Shown here piece by piece: positions 1-8,272 of a DNA stretch of 64,000 nt. This DNA comes from JASBRS01 sp964496495. GTDB lineage: Bacteria; Deinococcota; Deinococci; Deinococcales; Trueperaceae. Numbering within the stretch: position 1 is the stretch's first letter; the number at the start of each line of letters is the position of its first letter. The DNA lies in assembly GCA_964496495.1 (NCBI GenBank), contig CAZBZU010000012.1:3937-67936 (forward strand), given 5' to 3'. The notes under the pieces were generated by a model. That model was not told the DNA's origin, did no database searches, and saw only the letters and a program-made list of their open reading frames with translations. The position numbers and the translations under genes are program-made.

Positions 1-1005
1 GATACCGAGCTTGTCGATACGCAGCACGGCGAACCCCTGGCATCCGAGGGCGTAGGCCAGCTGGCGGTACACGCCGTTGGTGAGGAGCGGCGGCACGTTG
101 CCGTTGCGGTCGACGGCGCCGCTGCCCGGCAGCAGCAGCAGGGCCGGCGCCGGCCGCGCGCTCTTGGGCACCGTGAGGCTGCCCGCCAGGGTCGCGCCGG
201 CGCTCGTGACGCTGCCGTCGCGTTCGCTGACACACTGCTTCTGGCGGGCCAGGGTCTGCTCGAGCTGCGAGACGGCCGCAGCCTGGGAAGCGGCCTGCGC
301 GGCGGCGCTCGCGGCGCTCGCCGGCGTCTCGAGCTGATAGCGCAGGCCCACCGAGGGTTGGCCGAAGGCCAGCAGGGTGCCGTCCTGGCCGCGCCACATG
401 GTGAGCTTCACGACCTGCCCGGCGACCTTCATGGTGGCGCCGATGCGCTCGGCCGGGCGCGACTGGCCGCCTCCGAGGTCGACGTCCTCCTCGCCCTCCG
501 GCGACAGCGTGACGGTGCCGGTCGCCGCCGCTTGCGGCACCAGCACGTCGACGGTCGACTCGCCCGCCGGCTTCGGCCCGAGGCGGTCGAGCAGCAGCTG
601 CCAGCCGTCGAGCATGCTGTTGTCGAGCACCACGACCGGGCCCGGCAGCGGCACGTCCAGGCTCCGGCTGTGGCCGGCTTGCTGGATGGTGAGGGCGGCG
701 TTGTGCGCCTGGATGGCCGCCTCGATGGTCACCGGCGCTCCACGCGCGGTGCCCTCGAGGCGGTAGCTCAGGGCATGGCCGTCGCTACCCACCTGCAGAC
801 GGTCGCTGAGGTCGGCCAGACCGGTGAGGTGGAGGCTCGACAGGCTGGTGGCGCCGGACGCGTCGCGCGTCAGCGCCAGGTCGAAGGTCCCCAGCGCCTT
901 GCCGCCCTGGCTGATCTGGTAGGTCTGCGCCGCCGCCGTTCCGGCGAGCGCAAGCACCGCCAGCGCCACCAGCGCGGGAGCGCGGAGGCTCGAGCTAGCC
1001 CGCAT
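1..1005 (-). CDS. Secreted alpha/beta hydrolase-like protein (3' end outside window)
   Basis: The reading frame starts at an ATG at 1005 and stays open to the window edge, so 335 codons are visible and the C-terminus is missing. A signal peptide is clear (basic start, hydrophobic stretch, AAAQ cleavage region near residue 26). Residues 27-225 look like an extracytoplasmic beta-rich domain that I do not recognise. After an Ala-rich helical linker, residues about 285-335 read as the start of an alpha/beta hydrolase, with the oxyanion-loop motif LLLLPGSGAVDRNGN. The serine nucleophile and the rest of the triad would lie beyond the edge. The ATG overlaps the stop of the SPFH gene by 11 bases, so the two are co-transcribed and probably translationally coupled. 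The substrate cannot be told; esterase or peptidase activity is inferred from the family. Confidence 0.75.
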   Translation of the reverse strand, partial: MRASSSLRAPALVALAVLALAGTAAAQTYQISQGGKALGTFDLALTRDASGATSLSSLHLTGLADLSDRLQVGSDGHALSYRLEGTARGAPVTIEAAIQAHNAALTIQQAGHSRSLDVPLPGPVVVLDNSMLDGWQLLLDRLGPKPAGESTVDVLVPQAAATGTVTLSPEGEEDVDLGGGQSRPAERIGATMKVAGQVVKLTMWRGQDGTLLAFGQPSVGLRYQLETPASAASAAAQAASQAAAVSQLEQTLARQKQCVSERDGSVTSAGATLAGSLTVPKSARPAPALLLLPGSGAVDRNGNVPPLLTNGVYRQLAYALGCQGFAVLRIDKLGI

Positions 1006-1873
1006 ACAGCGTCCCCGTGTTCACCACCGGGGTGCTGGCCTGCTCGCTGGTGAGGGCCACCATCAGGTTGTTCGCCATGGCGGCGCGCTTGTCCTGATCG
1101 AGCTCCACCACACCGCGCGCGGCCAGGCCCTCGAGCGCCTCCTCCACCATGCCGACGGCCGCCTCGACGATCAGCTTGCGGGCGGCGACCACCGCCTGGG
1201 CCTGCTGGCGCCGGAGCATCGCCTGTGCGATCTCGGGTGCGTAGGCGAGGTGGGTGAGCCGCGCTTCCAGCACGTCGACACCGGCCACCTCCAGGCGCGC
1301 GTCGAGCTCCTCCTTGAGCGCCGCGGCCAGCTCCTCCGGGTTCTCCCTGAGGCTCTGGCGCTCCTGGCCGCTGGCGTCGTACGGGTAGCGCGTGGCCAGG
1401 CTGCGGATGGCCGTCTCGGCCTGGATGTCCACGAACTCCTCGTAGTCGTCGACGTCGAACACCGCCTTGGCCGACTCCACCACCCGCCACACCACCACGG
1501 CCGCGATCTCGACGGGATTGCCGTCGGCGTCGTTGACCTTGAGCTTGTCGCTGTTGAAGTTGCGAACCCGAAGGCTCACCCTGCGTTTGTTGGTGAAGGG
1601 GTTGGTCCACCAGAAGCCCGGGTGTCGCATGCTCCCGGCGTAGCTGCCGAAGAAGATGAGCACGCGCGCCTCGTTGGGCTGCACCGTGAAGAAGCCCGGG
1701 GCGAGCAGGAATGCCAGCGCCCACAGCACGATACCGAGCACGATGGCGCCACTTCCGTTCACGGACGCACCGTCGACGAACCGCCACACGCCCACGCCGA
1801 CCAGAGCGAGCTCGAGCGCGAGCACCGGGAAGCCGTTGAGGCCGAACGGACGCTTCTCTTGTACGCGGATCAT
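995..1873 (-). CDS. SPFH/band-7 domain membrane protein
   Basis: 292-aa member of the stomatin/prohibitin/flotillin/HflK family, which builds membrane-anchored oligomeric scaffolds. Two hydrophobic helices lie near residues 14-33 and 43-62. They are followed by the band-7 core (VQPNEARVLIFFGSYAG, then GFWWTNPF, typical of this subfamily) and a C-terminal helix with the conserved AxLTHLAYAPEIAQAML stretch. A strong AAAGGAGG ribosome site lies just before the ATG. A TAGCAT -10-like box at 1895-1900 may drive it. It is the first gene of a pair with the secreted hydrolase. Its precise role (membrane quality control, protease partner) is unknown. Confidence 0.88.
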   Translation of the reverse strand: MIRVQEKRPFGLNGFPVLALELALVGVGVWRFVDGASVNGSGAIVLGIVLWALAFLLAPGFFTVQPNEARVLIFFGSYAGSMRHPGFWWTNPFTNKRRVSLRVRNFNSDKLKVNDADGNPVEIAAVVVWRVVESAKAVFDVDDYEEFVDIQAETAIRSLATRYPYDASGQERQSLRENPEELAAALKEELDARLEVAGVDVLEARLTHLAYAPEIAQAMLRRQQAQAVVAARKLIVEAAVGMVEEALEGLAARGVVELDQDKRAAMANNLMVALTSEQASTPVVNTGTLYAG

Positions 1874-2027
1874 GATGCCTCCTTTGGCAGCGAGATGCTA
1901 TCACATCGGTATCACCTTGGCGAGGGACACATGCCTCCACGGTAAGAGGACCGTAAGGCGGCGCCGGCTAGCTTGGTCGCAACTCCCAGGCGCGTCGGCG
2001 GGGCAGCCGAAGGCGCCGAAGGTAAGG

Positions 2028-4010
2028 ATGGGCCCCAGCGTGACCGGCCGAGGCGATCACTCCCACCCCCGCGATTCCCAACCGGCTCTTCTCCCGTGGC
2101 TCGCGCGCCTCCCGCTGCGCACCAAGCTCGCCGTGCTCTACCTCCTGGCGATCCTCGTCATCGGAGGCGCGGCCTACGTGACCGACGGGATGCTGGTCGC
2201 GCACGGCTTCCGAGAGGCCGAGCACGAAGCGGTGGTGGCGCAGCTCGATCGCGCCGGCGCCGCGCTGCAGCTGCGCGCAGACGACCTCTACCACTCGGTG
2301 GACGACTGGGCGACGTGGGACGCGAGCTACGACTACGTCGCCACCCTCGACCCCGGCTTCGCGAAGGAGAACCTGTTCCAGGACAGCCTCGCGACCCTCG
2401 GCGTCACCTTCATGATGTTCCTCGACGCCAACGGCAAGCCGGTGAAGTACCTGGGCTACGACCTCACCAGCGGCGCTCCGGACGATCGCTGGCGCAGCGT
2501 CCCCAGCCACGTTCCTGGTGGGCTGACGACGCCGTCCGCCGGCGAGGGCCTGGTGCGACTCGGCGACGCCGCCGCCCTGGTGGCGTACCGGCCCATCCTG
2601 CGCAGCGACGGCAGCGGTCCGGCGCGAGGCACCCTCGTCATGGGGCACACCATCGACAGCGACGTGGCGACCAAGCTCTCGAAGGCGCTGGCCGCCCGCG
2701 TGAGCCTGTCTCCGGCGAGCGAGCCGGTCGTCGATGCCGTCTCGGCCCTGGGACCGGACAGCATCCAGGGCCGCACCACCCTGGCGGGCCTCGATGGCGG
2801 GCCCGCCGTCCTCGTGCAAGTCCAGGCCCGACGCCCCGTGGCCGCTCAGGCGCGGCTCACCCAGCGTGCCATGCTGCTGGCGCTCATCGGCGTGGCGCTC
2901 GCCGGCGGGTTGGCGGCGGCGCTGGTGCTCGAGCTGCAGGTGTCCGGGCCGCTCACGCGGCTCACCCGCGACGTCGGCCGCATCTCCGAGGACGCCGACG
3001 CCAGGCAGCGCGTCACGGTGCCGCGCGGCCGCGAGCTTGGCCGCCTGGCTTTCAGCGTCAACACCCTGCTGGAACGCCTGGAGCGCCGCCGCGCCGAGCT
3101 GACCACCCGCGAGCGCCGCTTCCGCCGCCTGTTCGTCGACTCGCCCGTGGCGAGCGCCATCCTCACCAGTGGAGGCCGCGTCGTGCAGTGCAACCCGGCC
3201 TTCGAACGCATCTTCGGCTACACCGCCGAGGAGCTCCGCCGACCGCGCGGGGTGCTCCTGATCGCCGCCGACGGCGGCAGCGATCAGGAGCAGGAGGCGA
3301 TGCAGAGCATCGCCAGTGGACGGGTGCAGCGCTACCAGTGGGAGCGCCGCCTGGTCCGCAAGGACGGCACGCCGGTCTACGCGCTGATGCAGATGTCCGG
3401 GCTCGAGCGCGACCCCGACGAGACCGACACCTACATCGTGCAGGTGCTGGATTTCACCGCCCGCCGCGAGCGCGAGGAGGAGGCCCTGACCCTGGCGTTC
3501 CAGGACCCGCTCACCGGTCTGGCCAACCGCCGGGTCCTGCTCCACCGGCTCTCGGAGGCCGGCCACGACACCGGTGAGGAGCGAGGCGCGCTCATCTACC
3601 TCGACCTCGACCGCTTCAAGGGCGTGAACGACCGCTGCGGTCACGATGTCGGCGACCGCGTGCTGGTGGAGCTCACCCAGCGCATGGTGCATCAGCTGCG
3701 CGGCCCGGACCTGCTCGCCCGCCTGGGCGGCGACGAGTTCGCGGCCTTCCTGCCCGACCTCACCGAGGGCGCCGCCCGCAAGGTCGCCGAGCGGCTGGCC
3801 GCCGCCGTCAAGGAACCCGTCGACATCGGAAACGGCGCCACCGCGCGCCTCGCCGTCAGCATCGGCGTCGCCATGGGTCCGGTGCCGGACGAGGAAGCGG
3901 AGCGCTGGCTGCGCCGCGCCGACGAGGCGATGTACCGGGCCAAGCGCAGCGGCGGCGGGCGCGCCGTCGTCGCCACGGCACCCGCGTGCGCCGAGAGGGG
4001 CGACGCGTGA
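2028..4010 (+). CDS. CHASE4-HAMP-PAS-GGDEF diguanylate cyclase
   Basis: Predicted membrane-bound enzyme making cyclic di-GMP from two GTP. The 660 residues read: TM helix about 30-53; extracytoplasmic sensor with the CHASE4 signature DDWATWDASYDYV (about 91-103); TM2 about 281-303; HAMP about 304-355; PAS about 365-485; GGDEF domain about 495-655. The active-site GGDEF is intact at residues 567-571. An RGPD (RxxD) product-inhibition site sits five residues upstream, so the enzyme should be active and feedback-inhibited. The ATG at 2028 was chosen because AAGGTAAGG precedes it and the longer frame would overlap the SPFH gene. The signal sensed is unknown. Confidence 0.9.
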   Translation: MGPSVTGRGDHSHPRDSQPALLPWLARLPLRTKLAVLYLLAILVIGGAAYVTDGMLVAHGFREAEHEAVVAQLDRAGAALQLRADDLYHSVDDWATWDASYDYVATLDPGFAKENLFQDSLATLGVTFMMFLDANGKPVKYLGYDLTSGAPDDRWRSVPSHVPGGLTTPSAGEGLVRLGDAAALVAYRPILRSDGSGPARGTLVMGHTIDSDVATKLSKALAARVSLSPASEPVVDAVSALGPDSIQGRTTLAGLDGGPAVLVQVQARRPVAAQARLTQRAMLLALIGVALAGGLAAALVLELQVSGPLTRLTRDVGRISEDADARQRVTVPRGRELGRLAFSVNTLLERLERRRAELTTRERRFRRLFVDSPVASAILTSGGRVVQCNPAFERIFGYTAEELRRPRGVLLIAADGGSDQEQEAMQSIASGRVQRYQWERRLVRKDGTPVYALMQMSGLERDPDETDTYIVQVLDFTARREREEEALTLAFQDPLTGLANRRVLLHRLSEAGHDTGEERGALIYLDLDRFKGVNDRCGHDVGDRVLVELTQRMVHQLRGPDLLARLGGDEFAAFLPDLTEGAARKVAERLAAAVKEPVDIGNGATARLAVSIGVAMGPVPDEEAERWLRRADEAMYRAKRSGGGRAVVATAPACAERGDA

Positions 4011-4020
4011 GCTCAGCCGC

Positions 4021-4788
4021 TCACAGCCGCTCGGCGAGCAGGCGCAGCCCCGTGAGGGTCAACAGCGGGTCGATGCGATCCAGGGTGCGGGCGTGCCCGT
4101 CGACCACGTCGGCGAAGCCGCCGGTGCCGATCACCAGCGGGGGGCGCGCGGCCTCCGGCAGCTCGGCGCTGAGGCGGGCCACCATGCCGTCGACCATGGC
4201 GGCGTAGCCGTACACCAGGCCCGACTGCAGGGCGGTGGTGGTGTTGCGGCCGATGGCCCGCTCCGGCGCCACCAGGTCGACGCGCGGCAGCTTCGCCGCA
4301 CGCTCGAACAGGGCGTCCGCCGCCACCCCCGGCCCGGGCGCCAGCGCCACGCCGATGAGGCGATGGGGGCGCACCACCACGTCGAAGTTGGTGGCGGTGC
4401 CGAAGTCGACGACGATGAAGGACTCGCCCTCGTACTCCAGCGCCGCCACGGCGTTCACCATGCGATCGGCGCCCACCTCGCGGGGGTTGTCGGTGTCGAC
4501 GTGAAGCAGGGGCGCCACCAGGTCGGAGGTCACCAGCCGCGCCTGGACGCCCCAGTAGCGCCTCAGGGCCGTGGAGAGCTCGGGCCCCGCCGGCGGCACC
4601 ACCGAGGAGACCATCGCACGTGTGGGAGGGTCGAGCCCCTCGAGCTCCAGCAAGCGGCCGAACAGCACGGCGTACTCGTCGGCCATGCGGCGCCGGTCGC
4701 TGGACACGCGCCACGAAGCCACCAGCTCGCTGCCCCGGAACATGCCCAGCACCGTGGTGGTGTTGCCGATGTCGACGGCGAGCAGCAC
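4021..4788 (-). CDS. coaX: Type III pantothenate kinase
   Basis: Phosphorylates pantothenate, the first step of coenzyme A synthesis. The 255 residues are the usual length for the CoaX family. N-terminal DIGNTTT is the phosphate-binding loop of this ASKHA-fold enzyme; the GADR motif and VDFGTATNFDVV are the substrate and second phosphate motifs; GPGVAADALFERAAKLPRV follows. The GTG start lies 6 bases after a TAGACT -10 box (4795-4800, minus strand) with no ribosome site, so the mRNA is probably leaderless. It converges with the diguanylate cyclase (10 bases between stops) and is divergent from dcd. Confidence 0.95.
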   Translation of the reverse strand: MLLAVDIGNTTTVLGMFRGSELVASWRVSSDRRRMADEYAVLFGRLLELEGLDPPTRAMVSSVVPPAGPELSTALRRYWGVQARLVTSDLVAPLLHVDTDNPREVGADRMVNAVAALEYEGESFIVVDFGTATNFDVVVRPHRLIGVALAPGPGVAADALFERAAKLPRVDLVAPERAIGRNTTTALQSGLVYGYAAMVDGMVARLSAELPEAARPPLVIGTGGFADVVDGHARTLDRIDPLLTLTGLRLLAERL

Positions 4789-4794
4789 GGCGCG

Positions 4795-4857
4795 AGTCTA
4801 TCACCCGCCGTGGCCGGGGCGTGACCCCGCCTCGGCCGTCGCGGGCGCTGGTAGACT
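4795..4857. promoter_or_regulatory. Divergent leaderless promoters of coaX and dcd
   Basis: Two identical TAGACT -10 boxes face away from each other: 4795-4800 on the minus strand (6 bases before the coaX GTG) and 4852-4857 on the plus strand (7 bases before the dcd ATG). No clear -35 was found for either. The spacing predicts transcription starting at or next to each start codon. Confidence 0.7.
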
Positions 4858-4864
4858 GCGCCGC

Positions 4865-5413
4865 ATGAGCGTCAAACCGGACTGGTGGATCCGCGAGAAG
4901 GCCGAGGCCGGCATGATCTCCCCCTTCGAGGCGGGCCTGGTGCGCGATGGCGTCATCAGCTACGGCCTCAGCAGCTTCGGCTACGACATCCGCGCGGCTC
5001 CGGAGTGGCGCATCTTCGTCAACGCCTTCAACTCGGTGGTCGATCCCAAGCACTTCGACACGCGCAGCCTGGTGGAGTTCGAGGGCGTGGAGTGCGTCAT
5101 CCCGCCCAACAGCTTCGTGCTGACCCGCTCGGTGGAGTACCTGCGCGTGCCCGACGACGTGATGGTGCTGGCGCTGGGCAAGAGCAGCTACGCGCGCTGC
5201 GGCATCGTCGCCAACGTGACGCCGCTCGAGCCCGGCTGGGAGGGCCACGTCACGCTGGAGCTGTCCAACACCACGCCGCTCCCGGCCAAAGTGTATGCCA
5301 ACGAGGGCATCGTCCAGCTGCTTTTCTTCCAGGGCGAGCGGCCCCGCCTGACGTACGGAGAGCGCAAGGGCAAGTACCAGGGTCAGCGCGGGGTCACCCT
5401 GCCGCGCCTGTGA
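4865..5413 (+). CDS. dcd: dCTP deaminase
   Basis: Cytosolic enzyme converting dCTP to dUTP for thymidylate synthesis. The 182 residues match the family length. Recognisable blocks are SSFGYDIR, the GKSSYARCGI phosphate-binding segment, EPGWEGHVTLELSNTTPLP containing the catalytic Glu, and the C-terminal GKYQGQRGVTLPRL that closes over the nucleotide. The ATG at 4865 is 7 bases downstream of TAGACT, a leaderless arrangement; longer in-frame starts would run into coaX. It converges with the histidine kinase gene. Confidence 0.96.
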   Translation: MSVKPDWWIREKAEAGMISPFEAGLVRDGVISYGLSSFGYDIRAAPEWRIFVNAFNSVVDPKHFDTRSLVEFEGVECVIPPNSFVLTRSVEYLRVPDDVMVLALGKSSYARCGIVANVTPLEPGWEGHVTLELSNTTPLPAKVYANEGIVQLLFFQGERPRLTYGERKGKYQGQRGVTLPRL

Positions 5414-5428
5414 TCTCCGGCTCGAGGC

Positions 5429-6775
5429 CTACTCGTCCTCGTCACCGACCTCGACGGCGGGCAGGCGCAGATCGAAACGGGTGCGTCCGGGCTCGCTGAC
5501 CACGCTGATCTCGCCCCCGTGATGGCGAGCGATCTGGCGCGCGATGGCCAGGCCCAGCCCGGCGCCGCCCCCGGCACCCTTGTAGAACTTCTCGAAGATG
5601 TGCGGCAGCACGTCCGGCGGGATGCCGGGCCCGTCGTCCTCGACCCCCAGCATCACCCACTGGCCGGCGCTGGCCAGCGACACCGTCACGCCCTCGCCGC
5701 CACCGCTGGCGCGCACCGCGTTGGCCACCAGGTTGCGCACCAGCTGCCGCAGGCGGTCCGGGTCGCCTAGCACCAGCTGGCCGCTCGCCCCCGTCCTCTG
5801 CACGCCCGGGAACTCCTCGGCGACGGGCTCCACCACATCCTGGCAGAGGTCGACGAGGTGGGGCGAGACCTCCTTGACCAGCTCGCCGCGCGAGAGCTGC
5901 AGCAGGTCCTCCACCAGCCGGTTCATGCTGCGGCTGACGCGCCGCGCGTCCTCGAGGTCGTGGCGCGAGCGCTCGTCGGCATGCCGGCTGGCCCGCTCCA
6001 GGAAGCCTTGCAGGCTGGTGAGCGGCGTGCGCAACTCGTGGCTGGTCTCTGCCAGGAAGGCGCGCTGGGCGTCCATGGCGTCGCTCAACCGTGCCAACAG
6101 GCCGTTCAGGCTCTCGGTGAGGCGGCCGAGCTCGTCGCCGGGCCCTCCGTACGGGATGGGCTGCAGCCGCTCCGGACCGAGCGCCCCGGCGAGCCGCGAC
6201 AGGCGCGTGATGGGACGCACGGCGGCCTCGGCCACCAGGTAGCCGACCACCGCGCTCAGCACCACCAGCGCCAGGGCCGTGAGCAGCAGCGCGCGCGACA
6301 GGCCCGCCAGGGCCTGGCCGATGTAGGAGGGATCGGCCAGCACCGCCACCACCCCGACGTCGAAGGGCGCCAGCGCGGCCTCCATCTGGCGGCCGGCCAG
6401 CATGCCGCTCCACATCAAGCTGCCGCCGCTCGCCGACGCCACGTCGGAGGGCGGGATCGCGGCCTGTGGCCGTTCGAACTCGGGCTTGGAGGCTACCAGC
6501 AGGCTGCCGCCGGGGTCGTAGACCTGCACCACCACCCCGCCGGTCGGGCCGGTCACGCGACTGCGCGCGCTGCCCTGCCCGCCCTCGCGGTAGAGGTCGG
6601 CCACCGCGCCGGCGTCCCCGCGGAGCGCCGTACGGAGGTTGGTGTAGAGGCTGCTGCGCACCACCAGGTAGGCCGCCAGGATGGCGACCAGCGCCAGCAC
6701 GGCGATCGCCGCGCTCGCCAGCGCCGCCACCCGCCACGTGAGCGGCAGCCCCCCGGTCTTGAGGGCGCGCGGCAT
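5429..6775 (-). CDS. HAMP-containing sensor histidine kinase
   Basis: Membrane sensor kinase of a two-component system, second partner of the response regulator 90 bases upstream. Using the ATG at 6775 (GGAGG eight bases before it) gives 448 aa. An upstream GTG at 6808 lacks a ribosome site at usable distance. Layout: TM1 about 14-41, extracytoplasmic region about 42-160, TM2 about 160-182, HAMP about 183-237, HisKA with SHELRTPL (phospho-His 246), then the HATPase domain with N box NLVANAVRAS, G1 DDGPGIP, F box FEKFYKG and G2 GAGLGLAI. All catalytic boxes are intact. The stimulus is unknown. Confidence 0.93.
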   Translation of the reverse strand: MPRALKTGGLPLTWRVAALASAAIAVLALVAILAAYLVVRSSLYTNLRTALRGDAGAVADLYREGGQGSARSRVTGPTGGVVVQVYDPGGSLLVASKPEFERPQAAIPPSDVASASGGSLMWSGMLAGRQMEAALAPFDVGVVAVLADPSYIGQALAGLSRALLLTALALVVLSAVVGYLVAEAAVRPITRLSRLAGALGPERLQPIPYGGPGDELGRLTESLNGLLARLSDAMDAQRAFLAETSHELRTPLTSLQGFLERASRHADERSRHDLEDARRVSRSMNRLVEDLLQLSRGELVKEVSPHLVDLCQDVVEPVAEEFPGVQRTGASGQLVLGDPDRLRQLVRNLVANAVRASGGGEGVTVSLASAGQWVMLGVEDDGPGIPPDVLPHIFEKFYKGAGGGAGLGLAIARQIARHHGGEISVVSEPGRTRFDLRLPAVEVGDEDE

Positions 6776-6866
6776 CAGGGCCGCCTCCAGCAGCGAGCCG
6801 TCGGCCACGCGGTGGCCGGCAGGTCCCCCACGCGCGCGCGCGATGGCGGCCCGCCCGCGCCCACGG

Positions 6867-7535
6867 TCAGGACTTCAGGGCGTATCCGATACCCCGCACG
6901 GTGCGGATGACGCCGTAGCCGCCGGCGTCGCGCAGCTTGCCGCGGATGTTGGCGATGTGCACGTCGACGACGTTGCTCGAGGGCGGCAGGGCCTCACCCC
7001 AGACGTTGGTCTCGATCTCCTTGCGGCTGTACACGCGTCCGGGCTGGTTGGCGAGGTACGCGAGCAGGTCGTACTCGCGCGGGCTGAGCCGCACCTCGTC
7101 CTCCCCCCAGAACACCTGCCGCCGCGCCGGGTCGATGGTCATCTCCCCTACCTTACGCGCCCGGCCGAGCCCGCGCTTGCGCAGCTGGACGTTGATGCGC
7201 GCCACCAGCTCCTCCACGTGGAAGGGCTTCGAGAGGTAGTCGTCGGCGGCCGCGTTCAGCATGTCGACCTTGGTGTCGAGGTCGTCGGCTGCGGTCAGGA
7301 TCAGGATCGGCGTGTCCCCGGTGCGCCGGATGCGGCGCGCGATCTCCTGCCCGCTGATGTCGGGCAGGCCCAGATCCAGGACCACCAGATCCGGCTCGGC
7401 CTCGCGCACGGCCGACAGGCCTCGGATGCCGGTCTCGTAGGCGAGCACCTCGTACCCGGCGTCCTGCAGCTCCAAGGTCAACAAACGCAGGATGTCTACG
7501 TCGTCCTCCACGATCAGGATGCGCTTCTTCGGCAC
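6867..7535 (-). CDS. OmpR-family response regulator
   Basis: 222-aa DNA-binding response regulator partnered with the downstream kinase. The receiver domain (1-120) has the acidic pocket E10-D11-D12, phospho-acceptor D54 in VVLDLGLPD, T81 and K103. The C-terminal winged-helix domain (about 130-222) carries the OmpR/PhoB signature LSPREYDLLAYLANQPGRVYS and ends GIGYALKS. The start is a GTG whose first base directly abuts the TAG stop of the small secreted-protein gene upstream, so the three genes form one operon with likely translational coupling. Confidence 0.95.
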   Translation of the reverse strand: MPKKRILIVEDDVDILRLLTLELQDAGYEVLAYETGIRGLSAVREAEPDLVVLDLGLPDISGQEIARRIRRTGDTPILILTAADDLDTKVDMLNAAADDYLSKPFHVEELVARINVQLRKRGLGRARKVGEMTIDPARRQVFWGEDEVRLSPREYDLLAYLANQPGRVYSRKEIETNVWGEALPPSSNVVDVHIANIRGKLRDAGGYGVIRTVRGIGYALKS

Positions 7536-7913
7536 CTACGGCTCCTTCCCGGGTTGCATCCCGAGCACGATGCCGCGGTCCTGGAGAAGCGTCCGCAGCG
7601 ACACCGGCTGATCGCTGTTGGGGAACTGCAGCAGGATGTCGTTGCCGTCGACGCTGACGCGGCCGCTGATGACCCGCGCCCCGCTGAGGGCGGCCGCGCG
7701 CTGCGCCTGCGTGGCGTCGGGCGGGAAGATGAGCAGCCTCAGCTGGGTTCCGGCGGGAGGCGTCAGCTGGAAGGCCAGGCTCCCGCCCCGCACCTGAGCG
7801 CTGGCGTAGACGGTGAGCAGATCGGGCGATACCAGCCGCACCTCGGTGCCGGCAGGCAGGCCAGGCAGCGCCATGACGGTCTGCGCCACGAGGAACAGGA
7901 TGCCGGCGGTCAC
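7536..7913 (-). CDS. Small secreted protein of unknown function, head of two-component operon
   Basis: Using the GTG at 7913 (AGAGG nearby) gives 125 aa. The N-terminus (TAGILFLVAQTVMA then LPGLPAG) looks like a short signal peptide. The rest is a small beta-rich domain with no family I recognise. The frame can be read back to 8054, but that extension is Arg/Pro-rich and crosses a likely promoter. The stop touches the response-regulator start codon, so the protein is probably made with the two-component system and could be an extracytoplasmic accessory or target. That role is inferred from position only. Confidence 0.6.
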   Translation of the reverse strand: MTAGILFLVAQTVMALPGLPAGTEVRLVSPDLLTVYASAQVRGGSLAFQLTPPAGTQLRLLIFPPDATQAQRAAALSGARVISGRVSVDGNDILLQFPNSDQPVSLRTLLQDRGIVLGMQPGKEP

Positions 7914-8272
7914 GTGAGCCGCCTCTGGCCATGGCTCGCGTCTTCCATGCCCACATGCTAGCAATCTGCCATGAAACCGCTGCAGGAGCGGCTTAAGCGA
8001 ACCTTCATCCCCTGGCCACGGTGCGCGGCCCGTCAGCAGGCGCGGCGGTGTCACGACGGCGCCCGCGCTGGCCCTCTCGCTCCGTCAGAAAACGCCTCGG
8101 GGAGCGACATCGTCGAAGTGAACGACCTAACCCCGGTCGACAGCGGCGTCCGTCATCATGGAGCGGATACGCCGACCGCAACGACGCGCGCCGGCCGCTG
8201 ACGTGCCCCGGTGCCCCGGTGCCCCGGCCCCGGCCGGCGCGCCCGTTCGGGCGGCGGATGAAGGGGTCTTGC
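7914..8272. other. Intergenic region between divergent genes
   Basis: About 360 bases separate the two-component operon (minus) from the TPR/CPBP gene (plus). Apart from the TAGCAT box and mini-ORF on the minus side and an AAGGGG ribosome site at 8261-8266 on the plus side, I see no gene. Short ORFs here are Arg/Pro-rich and look like GC-driven noise. Confidence 0.6.
7955..7960 (-). promoter_or_regulatory. -10 box of the two-component operon
   Basis: TAGCAT on the minus strand. Six bases downstream lies an ATG (7948) opening a 12-codon ORF, MEDASHGQRRLT, whose TGA overlaps the GTG of the secreted-protein gene. This matches the leaderless pattern seen elsewhere in the window. It may be a mini-leader that couples translation into the operon. 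Confidence 0.45.
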
